A stretch of DNA of 5,204 nucleotides from Candidatus Woesearchaeota archaeon (GTDB lineage Archaea > Nanobdellota > Nanobdellia > Woesearchaeales > UBA12501): NCBI GenBank assembly GCA_016177345.1, contig JACOVM010000060.1:1-5204 (forward strand). Reading direction: 5' to 3'. The position numbers and the translations under genes are program-made. Below the pieces are notes generated by a model, which ran no database searches, was not told the DNA's origin, and was given only the letters and a program-made list of their open reading frames with translations. Of this stretch, positions 1 to 5,204 are shown one piece after another (positions within the stretch are counted from its first letter, which is position 1; every line of letters begins with the position of its first letter).

Positions 1-16
1 AGAATTATTCCTGAAA

Positions 17-562
17 ATGGATGGCAATTTATCAGAAATCAAGCAGCGGAGAAAAAAGCTCGGGCTTTCCCAGATTGAATTAGCTAAGCTTGCCAATGTT
101 TCTCAATCCCTCATCGCAAAGATTGAGGCAGGAAAGATAGATCCTACCTATACGAAAACAAAGCGGATCTTTGATGCTCTCGACAAGGCTGACGCCAAAG
201 AAGACCAAAAAATAAAAGAGGTTATGAATTCAAAGATTATTTCAGTGAAGCCAAGTGATTCTGTTAAGGAAGCCATCCAAAAGATGCGTCGTTACGATAT
301 TTCACAGCTTCCCGTTATAGACAATGAAGTTGCTGTTGGCTGTGTTTCAGAAGCAATCCTTCTTGATGCGCTTCTTGAAAACAAGCCGCACTCCACTGTC
401 GATGAAGTAATGGCTGATCCTCCTCCTGTTGTTCCAACAGAAAGCTCACTTCGCATTGTCACTGGGCTGCTCAAGCACTTTCCAATGGTTCTTATATCCT
501 CAAAAGGAAAATTAGGGGGAGTGATTACAAAGCAGGACATGCTGAAGATGATGTTAGGATGA
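17..562 (+). CDS. XRE-family HTH and CBS-pair transcriptional regulator
   Basis: This 181-residue protein is probably a cytoplasmic DNA-binding regulator that senses a ligand. Residues 5-55 form an XRE/Cro-type helix-turn-helix: KLGLSQIELAKLANVSQSLI is followed by AKIEAGK, with the recognition helix at about 29-38. Residues 69-121 and 128-180 are two CBS motifs. The first contains ISQLPVID and the second ends in the typical GGVITKQDML. CBS pairs usually bind adenine nucleotides or S-adenosylmethionine; the ligand here cannot be read from the sequence. The architecture is common in archaea. The ATG at 17 places the HTH at the usual distance from the N-terminus, but the frame is open to the window edge (five codons upstream), so an earlier start is possible and any promoter lies outside the window. 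The stop overlaps the end of the convergent solenoid gene by 9 bp. The family call is firm; the regulon is unknown. Confidence 0.92.
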   Translation: MDGNLSEIKQRRKKLGLSQIELAKLANVSQSLIAKIEAGKIDPTYTKTKRIFDALDKADAKEDQKIKEVMNSKIISVKPSDSVKEAIQKMRRYDISQLPVIDNEVAVGCVSEAILLDALLENKPHSTVDEVMADPPPVVPTESSLRIVTGLLKHFPMVLISSKGKLGGVITKQDMLKMMLG

Positions 563-2068
563 TAATTGGTTGATTCTTGATCCGTACGGAGTCTTTCTTA
601 TCCAGGTATGAACTTTTGCTGGAATTTGTGTGCCTGTCACTTCGGCAAGCGTTGCCATCATCTCAAATTTTTCTTCAGCTATTAAAGAGCGGTAGACATC
701 GTCTACTACTGTTTGCGGAATAGGTTGTACACCGACAGATGCATTCATTATTCTAAGTACTTTAACATTACGCTCGTTGAAAGCATGTTCGTATAATCTA
801 CTTATCACATCAGGATGCTGTTTTGACAGATCTAATTCCTCCCCCTCTTTTATAACAATAGTTAAGATAGCGTTTGCGTATGCCCTCCATGTTCTCTCTT
901 GGTTAGGTAATTTGAGAACATCCGGTGAAATATCAGGTGTGATTCGTGTTATATTATATAGAGACACAATACCTGATGTATATCCGCGTCTCATGTACCT
1001 ACGATATGCAGCTTGAATTGAAGCAGGTGGAAGAAGAGCAGTCACTCGTGCTTCACGACTGGTAGCAAGATGGAGGAATCTATAAATTCCACCCCCCTTG
1101 TTTCTCCTCAATTTAAGATAGGATTCTGCTGCTTCTCGGAGCATGTCATCAGGCAATTTACCTAACTCTTTCTCTGTTGCTGCATTAAGCATAAAAAGGC
1201 TTCCTGATGCCTGCAGTGTTCGATAGACCCTCTGGACCTCGCGGTGAGATAACGAGATTGGTACGCCAGCTTCTACCATATCATTAAGACATTTAATATC
1301 TCCTTGACGCGCGGCAGCCAAAGATACTTCTCGAATCGTTTTTCTCGAGTATACAACTGGGCCACTACCACTCAATTCTGCAAGTTCATCAATGCTGTTA
1401 AACTCATGGTCTTCTACCAAACCATCTGCACATTCCTGTACAAAGCGTTTGGAGAACCTCGGTACAATGTTAAAAATAGAGCTCAACTCATGGATGTCAA
1501 AAAAATGTCTCTGTTTTGCAAGCGTTCTATAAGCCTGTTGAAGAATAGAAGTAACCCTCTTGTCAGTTGCAAGCTTAGGAATATCAAGAAGAGTCCTAAA
1601 TCGCTTTCTTCTATACATTCTTGGATTACCACAAATTGTTAGAAAGTCCTCAATAACAGCTTCGCGGCGTAGTGAATAGCCATCAAGCTGATGGCGAGCC
1701 GCAAAAGTATCGAGGTCTTTCATATAAAATTGATCTGCACCTCTAAAATTACTCTTATACACTAAAGCAGCAAGCCCTTTAGGGAGTGGGATCCCAAATG
1801 TTTCCTCAAGTGAAGCGACATGATGAAAGTCAGGCCTTTTTTGGTTTAACAGTGTTTTGTAAACCGCCATCACTGCTTGTTTTGTGGGACGCGCTTTATT
1901 GTCATATAACTCTTGGAGCGCTTTTGCATCAGAAAAACGAAGGCGGCGAATAAGGTTTTCAATGCGTTTTCCAACAGTCCTTTCTACAACTTTACGTGAG
2001 ACTCTGGATGATAGTGGGATATGAACTTTCTTTTGGCCACCAGAGGAAATTTTTGCTTCAAGCCCCAT
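554..2068 (-). CDS. Basic alpha-solenoid protein of tandem ~35-residue helical repeats, function unknown
   Basis: I do not recognise this 504-residue protein as a named family. After a basic N-terminus (residues 1-35) the chain reads as about twelve degenerate two-helix units of 33-40 residues. They start near residues 62, 97, 133, 169, 207, 242, 275, 308, 348, 382, 420 and 453. A shared pattern recurs: an aromatic-centred first helix (AVYKTL at 68-73, QAYRTL at 178-183, RVYRTL at 280-285, DVYRSL at 457-462), a second Leu-rich helix, then a Pro-containing loop (GIPLP, KLPD, PIPQ, TQIPAK). This suggests an alpha-solenoid. Single units look PPR-like (275-307) or ankyrin-like (242-274), so the repeat family is unresolved. 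A hand count gives about 79 Lys+Arg against 56 Asp+Glu, which is compatible with nucleic-acid binding. No signal peptide, membrane segment or catalytic motif is visible. The ATG at 2068 sits about 26 nt from a TATA-like element, supporting this start. The gene is divergent from the kinase gene. Confidence 0.87.
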   Translation of the reverse strand: MGLEAKISSGGQKKVHIPLSSRVSRKVVERTVGKRIENLIRRLRFSDAKALQELYDNKARPTKQAVMAVYKTLLNQKRPDFHHVASLEETFGIPLPKGLAALVYKSNFRGADQFYMKDLDTFAARHQLDGYSLRREAVIEDFLTICGNPRMYRRKRFRTLLDIPKLATDKRVTSILQQAYRTLAKQRHFFDIHELSSIFNIVPRFSKRFVQECADGLVEDHEFNSIDELAELSGSGPVVYSRKTIREVSLAAARQGDIKCLNDMVEAGVPISLSHREVQRVYRTLQASGSLFMLNAATEKELGKLPDDMLREAAESYLKLRRNKGGGIYRFLHLATSREARVTALLPPASIQAAYRRYMRRGYTSGIVSLYNITRITPDISPDVLKLPNQERTWRAYANAILTIVIKEGEELDLSKQHPDVISRLYEHAFNERNVKVLRIMNASVGVQPIPQTVVDDVYRSLIAEEKFEMMATLAEVTGTQIPAKVHTWIRKTPYGSRINQLSS

Positions 2069-2087
2069 CGATACTTAGGAATTCAAA

Positions 2088-2099
2088 TAAGTATTTAAG
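2088..2099 (-). promoter_or_regulatory. TATA-like promoter of the solenoid gene
   Basis: Read on the minus strand this is CTTAAATACTTA, a near match to the archaeal TATA box. CTTAAATAC (2099 to 2091) ends 22 nt before the ATG at 2068, so transcription would start at or next to the start codon and give a leaderless mRNA. No Shine-Dalgarno sequence precedes the ATG. The match is weaker than those of the kinase and AbrB-PhoU genes. The surrounding bases are nearly symmetrical (AAATA-AG-TATTT, 2085-2096), so weak activity on the plus strand is conceivable. Confidence 0.55.
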
Positions 2100-2138
2100 A
2101 TTTTCTATAAGGCCCAGTGACCCCTGCTTTTAAGAGGA

Positions 2139-2345
2139 TTGTTTTCTGTTATCGCAGCATATCCTGAATTGGTATCCTCTGCTGATAAATATCTCTGGAT
2201 AGGGTTGTTTGACCGCTTTGGAACGAGTACGGCCATTCCAGAAATTGAAGCAGATGACCTGAACACAAAAACAAGAGCGTTCTTTTCTGGGCTGGAACGA
2301 TTGGCGAAAGGTTATGTTGGAATGAAGAGTGATAGTCAAAAATAA
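2139..2345 (+). CDS. Short orphan reading frame, small gene or 3' remnant
   Basis: The frame encodes about 68 residues from a TTG codon at 2139. It is open back to a TGA at 2118-2120, which would add PLLLRG in front. The product is not recognised. It looks protein-like: codons are rich in purines at the first position, the C-terminal part is amphipathic (TRAFFSGLERLAKGYVGM), and the frame ends MKSDSQK. The antisense frame over the same stretch is Cys/Phe-rich and looks like a shadow. There is no ATG near the start, no Shine-Dalgarno sequence, and no TATA box 26 nt upstream of the TTG. It may be the surviving 3' end of a decayed gene, or a small gene broken near its start: a GTG at 2117 opens a neighbouring frame that would join this one after a one-base shift near 2148. 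Low confidence that it is expressed. Confidence 0.35.
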   Translation: MFSVIAAYPELVSSADKYLWIGLFDRFGTSTAIPEIEADDLNTKTRAFFSGLERLAKGYVGMKSDSQK

Positions 2346-2379
2346 CAAGAGCTGACTTTATTCAACTAGTTATCGCTTA

Positions 2380-2390
2380 AGTTTAAATAT
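2380..2390 (+). promoter_or_regulatory. TATA box of the kinase gene
   Basis: AGTTTAAATAT is a strong archaeal TATA box. It ends 21 nt before the ATG at 2412, so the expected transcription start falls at about the A of the start codon, implying a leaderless mRNA. The same 11-mer with exactly the same 21-nt spacing lies upstream of the AbrB-PhoU gene. The stretch between box and ATG is pyrimidine-rich and has no ribosome-binding site. Confidence 0.72.
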
Positions 2391-2411
2391 CCCCCTACTT
2401 TCTAGTCAACG

Positions 2412-4211
2412 ATGGCATCGCTTGAACAGATAGCAAGAGAAGGGCAGAGGCTAACTGAAGAAGAAAAAAAGCAGTTAAGAAAGCACTTTCTTCAGCTTCT
2501 TTTAGATGAAGATCCTGAAAAAACAGACAGGGCGGTAAGAAGAGTATTTTCAGAAGGACAAGCTATTCTAAACACCAGCCATGACGAATATGAAGAGGCA
2601 TATAGAATATTCAAAGACCGTATCACCTCACTGCCAGAAGGAGATGATTACGATCTTTCCTTCGCAAGTAGGGCACTATCAATCGATGAGCAGCGGCTAA
2701 CTGCTATTCTTGATCATGGCGCAGTTCATGATACAGAAAAACTGCGAGAATGCTATTCCACAGAATATCCTGATTACGTCATCCTTGCTCGTCTCGGTGA
2801 TGGCGCTGCAAAGGTTGCCTATCTGGCAAGGAACAAGTACTCTGACGCTATTCGAGTTCTGTTGATGATGCAGCCGACAGAGAACTGGAAACAATACCAC
2901 CGAAAAGTGAATCCTGGCCTGAGTGACGATGAGCTTGTTCAGCGTATTCATAAGGTTGAGTTTTCTGGCGATAAGCTCCAGCATATCCAGCATCCAAATG
3001 TCCTTGCGTTTTCTCCGCCAAAACGCGGGAAAGACCAGCATGGTAAAAAGGCTTATTTTTTTGAAACACTTCCTTACGAAAAACGGCTTGATATTAAATT
3101 CAGTGGCGAGCCAGTAGATACGAACACAAAATTAAAGTATATTCTTGGCATTGCCAAAGGGCTCTTGGAGTGCCATAGAAGAGGTATCGTCCATAAGGAC
3201 CTTTCACCAAAAAATATTGGCATCATGCCAGATGATGATTGCGTGCTTACCGATTTTGGTTATCTGTCTGTGTTTAGTTCTGGCAATCCGCAGTATTTTT
3301 ATCCGCGTCGGCTTATGCCCCCTGAGCTTGCCAAGCCAACAAAGCGGTTAATGAAGGAACGAGGTAAAAACTGGCGTCAGGACTTGTTCACACCAGAAGT
3401 AAACATCTGGACTGTTGGGGCGATAGCGTATTGGATGTTCACCGGCAGAGACCTATTCCATGTTAATGAAAAACGTGCTGCGCCTTCAACAAAAAAGTTT
3501 GATAAACAAAATGATAAATTGAATAGACTGATCCAAGCCTTTCCATCTAGAAGAGAGGCTGTGCTTGCAGAGCTAGAGCAGATCCATCCTTATGCAAGGG
3601 CAATAGCAGGCCTGTGCCTCCAAATGGAGCCGGAGATGAGAACTGGAGCGCTGGAGAGGATTGTCGATCTTCTTGACGGCTCAACAAAGCTTGCTGGCGG
3701 CGGGATGGTGAAGTTTGATACAAGAGATGTGGGTGGTATAACAGAGCGAAGCTATCTTTATCGGTCATGGGTGAAAGTTCTCCGCTATGATGCACTAAAA
3801 GAACCATCTGTGAAATCCTCTAAGTGGTTTTCTACTCCACACCTGTATGCGCTCCGCGACCTCATGGCGTATCTACAATCACAGGGAGAAAAAGGCGTTG
3901 ACACTGTTTATGCTATACTTGCAGAACGTACTATGCCTATACCGGTAGGACGTGCTCCTCTTGCAGTACATCTCCGGATAGAAAGAGACGGCATACCATT
4001 GACATATCATAAACACAATAAAACATTTTATCTTGATTTTTTTGATCCGAGATTTCCTGAGTTTCAGAGACGGGTAGGACAGCAGAAAGATTATTCATCA
4101 AAATTTCATTTAGCTATTATTGATAGAGAGTATCAGAATAATATCATTTATCTTTGGCCGACAAATTTTGATATTAAACATCCAACTTCTGCTCCACGGT
4201 TGTTCGTGTAG
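2412..4211 (+). CDS. Cytoplasmic Ser/Thr-kinase-like protein with atypical ATP-site lysine and unassigned flanking regions
   Basis: This 599-residue protein has a eukaryotic-type protein kinase fold at about 120-422. The glycine-rich loop is LGDGAAKVAYLA (128-139). HPNVL (194-198) follows the alpha-C region. The catalytic loop is HKDLSPKN (261-268), with catalytic Asp263 and Asn268. DFG is 281-283, a PPE variant of APE is 303-305, the alpha-F helix is IWTVGAIAYWMFTG (332-345), and Arg410 is the alpha-I arginine. The invariant beta-3 Lys is replaced by Arg148 (AIRVL, codon CGA at 2853); Lys134 in the glycine-rich loop may substitute, as in WNK kinases. The usual alpha-F Asp appears to be Asn331. 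Residues 1-118 are charged and helical; 81-105 could hold a small HTH-like unit, but this is weak. Residues 430-599 match nothing I recognise. There are no membrane segments or signal peptide. The ATG is supported by the TATA box 26 nt upstream. The substrate is unknown. Either an active kinase or a pseudokinase is possible. Confidence 0.92.
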   Translation: MASLEQIAREGQRLTEEEKKQLRKHFLQLLLDEDPEKTDRAVRRVFSEGQAILNTSHDEYEEAYRIFKDRITSLPEGDDYDLSFASRALSIDEQRLTAILDHGAVHDTEKLRECYSTEYPDYVILARLGDGAAKVAYLARNKYSDAIRVLLMMQPTENWKQYHRKVNPGLSDDELVQRIHKVEFSGDKLQHIQHPNVLAFSPPKRGKDQHGKKAYFFETLPYEKRLDIKFSGEPVDTNTKLKYILGIAKGLLECHRRGIVHKDLSPKNIGIMPDDDCVLTDFGYLSVFSSGNPQYFYPRRLMPPELAKPTKRLMKERGKNWRQDLFTPEVNIWTVGAIAYWMFTGRDLFHVNEKRAAPSTKKFDKQNDKLNRLIQAFPSRREAVLAELEQIHPYARAIAGLCLQMEPEMRTGALERIVDLLDGSTKLAGGGMVKFDTRDVGGITERSYLYRSWVKVLRYDALKEPSVKSSKWFSTPHLYALRDLMAYLQSQGEKGVDTVYAILAERTMPIPVGRAPLAVHLRIERDGIPLTYHKHNKTFYLDFFDPRFPEFQRRVGQQKDYSSKFHLAIIDREYQNNIIYLWPTNFDIKHPTSAPRLFV

Positions 4212-4220
4212 ATCTCTAAA

Positions 4221-5135
4221 TTATATGTATAATCCAATCGTCGATCCAAGAAGATTTTCGACTCTGCTGTTAATCTTCATAAGATAGATAAGGAGAATGC
4301 GCTCTTCATCTGTTTTAGGCGGGTACTCTTCAAGTTCTTTTGACAATGCATACTGTTTTGTTGCAATGGAATCTATCTGCTCCAGAGAGAACTGATAATA
4401 GCACTCGTAATAAGAACGGAGAAGGCCGGTTACTTTACTGAACAATTCTTTAGCTTCATGGCGGAATGGTTTTACTTTTGTTTTTGTTACGAAATGCTTG
4501 CAAAGATCGCGGTAATCATCTCCAATGCTTTCCAAAACCCAGATGATGATGTACAGAAAAATTGACTTGTTTGTCTTGTTACTCTCTTTATTGATTAGCC
4601 TCTCGATGAGGTTGCTAAGCCTGTTGATGGTGTCTTCGAGAATGAACAGCTCTTCAATGTCCTTTATCCTTCTCTCTGTTATTGCTTTCTGGCATTCTTC
4701 AGCAAAAGAAAGAAGGACTAGAAAAAGGCGGCGGATAACATTCTCTTTCTCTGGCGACCCTTCGCCGGCAAGATACTTAATGAGGCATCGATTGCTGCTT
4801 TGCTCAATAACTTCATAACCAACAAGCATTGTTTGTATCTTGTTAAGAATTGGCCGTAACTGTTTGGCGTCGGTGAAAAAAATTTCTATTTCGTCATAGC
4901 CTGCTTTATGATAAACGAAGAGAAGGCGTTTGGCAACATTTATGGATAGCTTGCTGATGTCGATGGCTGTTCTTGACAGCTTGATTGGCTGTTCATTCAA
5001 GGAAATAGAGAGAGCGCTCTCTTGGACAGCAATATCCACCTCATCCCCCTTCTTCACGTTGTTCGCCTTGCACCACTTGCTTGGCAGGCTGATCATCAGG
5101 GTCGAGGATCCTATCTTTGATACTTTTCGGCGCAT
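4221..5135 (-). CDS. AbrB/SpoVT-domain PhoU-family regulator
   Basis: This 304-residue protein is a likely phosphate-responsive DNA-binding regulator acting in the cytoplasm. Residues 2-47 form an AbrB/SpoVT swapped-hairpin DNA-binding domain: KVSKIGSSTLMISLPSKW is followed by VKKGDEVDIAV. The rest is largely helical and PhoU-like. The PhoU metal-site motifs appear as ILEDTINRLSNLIERL (165-180) and LESIGDDYRDLCKHF (201-215); the second matches the E-x-I-G-D signature of PhoU helices. In bacteria PhoU couples the Pst phosphate transporter to signalling. Archaeal AbrB-PhoU fusions are common and usually annotated as phosphate uptake regulators, but no pst genes are visible here, so the target is inferred. 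The start is fixed by the MRRKVSKIG opening, typical of the family, and by a TATA box at leaderless spacing. The gene converges on the kinase gene with only 9 nt between the stops. Confidence 0.94.
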   Translation of the reverse strand: MRRKVSKIGSSTLMISLPSKWCKANNVKKGDEVDIAVQESALSISLNEQPIKLSRTAIDISKLSINVAKRLLFVYHKAGYDEIEIFFTDAKQLRPILNKIQTMLVGYEVIEQSSNRCLIKYLAGEGSPEKENVIRRLFLVLLSFAEECQKAITERRIKDIEELFILEDTINRLSNLIERLINKESNKTNKSIFLYIIIWVLESIGDDYRDLCKHFVTKTKVKPFRHEAKELFSKVTGLLRSYYECYYQFSLEQIDSIATKQYALSKELEEYPPKTDEERILLIYLMKINSRVENLLGSTIGLYI

Positions 5136-5156
5136 AGGGTGGAGAAAGAAATCGTT

Positions 5157-5167
5157 ATATTTAAACT
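5157..5167 (-). promoter_or_regulatory. TATA box of the AbrB-PhoU gene
   Basis: On the minus strand this reads AGTTTAAATAT, followed by A. It ends 21 nt before the ATG at 5135, the same sequence and spacing as the kinase promoter, again implying a leaderless mRNA. The bases just upstream (CCAAAA, minus strand) are purine-rich, as expected of a TFB-recognition element. The region between box and ATG has no Shine-Dalgarno sequence. Confidence 0.75.
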
Positions 5168-5186
5168 TTTTGGAAAGTTATAATAT
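5157..5186. repeat. Imperfect 30-bp inverted repeat over the AbrB-PhoU promoter, candidate operator
   Basis: Two 13-nt arms, 5157-5169 and 5174-5186, pair at 11 of 13 positions around the 4-nt centre TTGG. The inner six pairs are perfect (AACTTT and AAAGTT) and the outer five are perfect (ATATT and AATAT). The dyad covers the whole TATA box and the adjacent upstream element, so a dimer bound here would block TBP/TFB. Autoregulation by the AbrB-PhoU protein is one possible reading. The region is very AT-rich, which raises the chance of a fortuitous match. Confidence 0.45.
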
Positions 5187-5204
5187 TATTACTTATTATT
5201 ATAG

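Larger units (their letters stand above)
2069..2411. other. Divergent intergenic region between the solenoid and kinase genes
   Basis: This 343-nt gap separates two outward-facing genes and is the only sizeable non-coding stretch in the window. Its left edge holds the leaderless promoter of the solenoid gene and its right edge that of the kinase gene. Between them lies the short protein-like frame ending at 2345. I see no tRNA, no strong hairpin followed by a T-tract, and no tandem repeats. Confidence 0.6.

Noticed and set aside
17..562. XRE protein as a phage or toxin-antitoxin regulator
   Set aside because: The two CBS motifs make it a ligand-sensing cellular regulator, and no toxin or phage gene is next to it.
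2130..2348. Open frame of 72 codons on the minus strand opposite the orphan frame
   Set aside because: Its product is rich in Cys, Phe and Arg without pattern, it has no promoter, and its existence follows from the plus-strand codon composition.
2364..2371. Perfect 8-bp palindrome AACTAGTT upstream of the kinase TATA box
   Set aside because: It is short, single and expected by chance in an AT-rich intergenic region; no second copy was seen near the other promoters.
2697..3069. Minus-strand open frames inside the kinase gene
   Set aside because: They lie opposite the confident kinase domain, have low-complexity basic or Ser-rich products and no start signals; they are shadows.
2412..4211. 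Kinase as a RIO-type or lipopolysaccharide-type archaeal kinase
   Set aside because: The HxDxxxxN catalytic loop, DFG, PPE and alpha-F TG motifs follow the standard Ser/Thr kinase order with a full C-lobe, which RIO kinases lack.
4525..4818. Plus-strand 97-codon frame inside the AbrB-PhoU gene
   Set aside because: The product is Leu/Ser/Met-rich, as expected from the complement of Glu/Lys-rich helices, and it lies fully within a confident gene.
4221..5135. AbrB-type domain as the antitoxin of a toxin-antitoxin pair
   Set aside because: The AbrB domain is fused to a full PhoU-like region and no small toxin gene is adjacent; a phosphate-type regulator explains it better.
5181..5204. TTA/ATT-rich run at the right edge resembling a microsatellite
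   Set aside because: The period is irregular and the run is cut by the window end; it is ordinary AT-rich upstream DNA on present evidence.

Overview
The window looks archaeal. Three of the four main genes start at an ATG with a TATA box of the TTTAAATA type about 26 nt upstream and no Shine-Dalgarno sequence, which is the layout of archaeal leaderless transcripts. Two of the gene products, an XRE helix-turn-helix plus CBS-pair protein and an AbrB/SpoVT plus PhoU protein, have architectures common in archaea. The compact layout would fit a DPANN-type or euryarchaeal genome, but I cannot assign a lineage from these data. There are no tRNA or rRNA genes, CRISPR arrays or insertion sequences.

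Layout. 17-562 (+) encodes the XRE-CBS regulator. It runs tail to tail into 554-2068 (-), with a 9-bp overlap. That second gene encodes a 504-residue basic protein built almost entirely of about twelve degenerate two-helix repeats of 33-40 residues. The 343-nt gap at 2069-2411 holds the solenoid gene's promoter, a short protein-like reading frame without an ATG, and the promoter of the next gene. 2412-4211 (+) encodes a 599-residue cytoplasmic Ser/Thr-kinase-like protein with unassigned N- and C-terminal regions. It converges, with a 9-nt gap, on 4221-5135 (-), the AbrB-PhoU regulator. The last 69 nt hold the AbrB-PhoU promoter, which lies inside an imperfect 30-bp dyad.

How the parts may relate. 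Every gene appears to be its own transcription unit, so no operon ties them together. Two are probable one-component regulators: a ligand-sensing XRE-CBS protein and an AbrB-PhoU protein related to phosphate control. The less ordinary part is the divergent pair of solenoid protein and kinase. The kinase keeps the catalytic HxDxxxxN and DFG motifs, but has Arg in place of the invariant beta-3 Lys and carries a Lys in the glycine-rich loop at the position used by WNK kinases. A functional link between the solenoid protein and the kinase is only a hypothesis based on adjacency.
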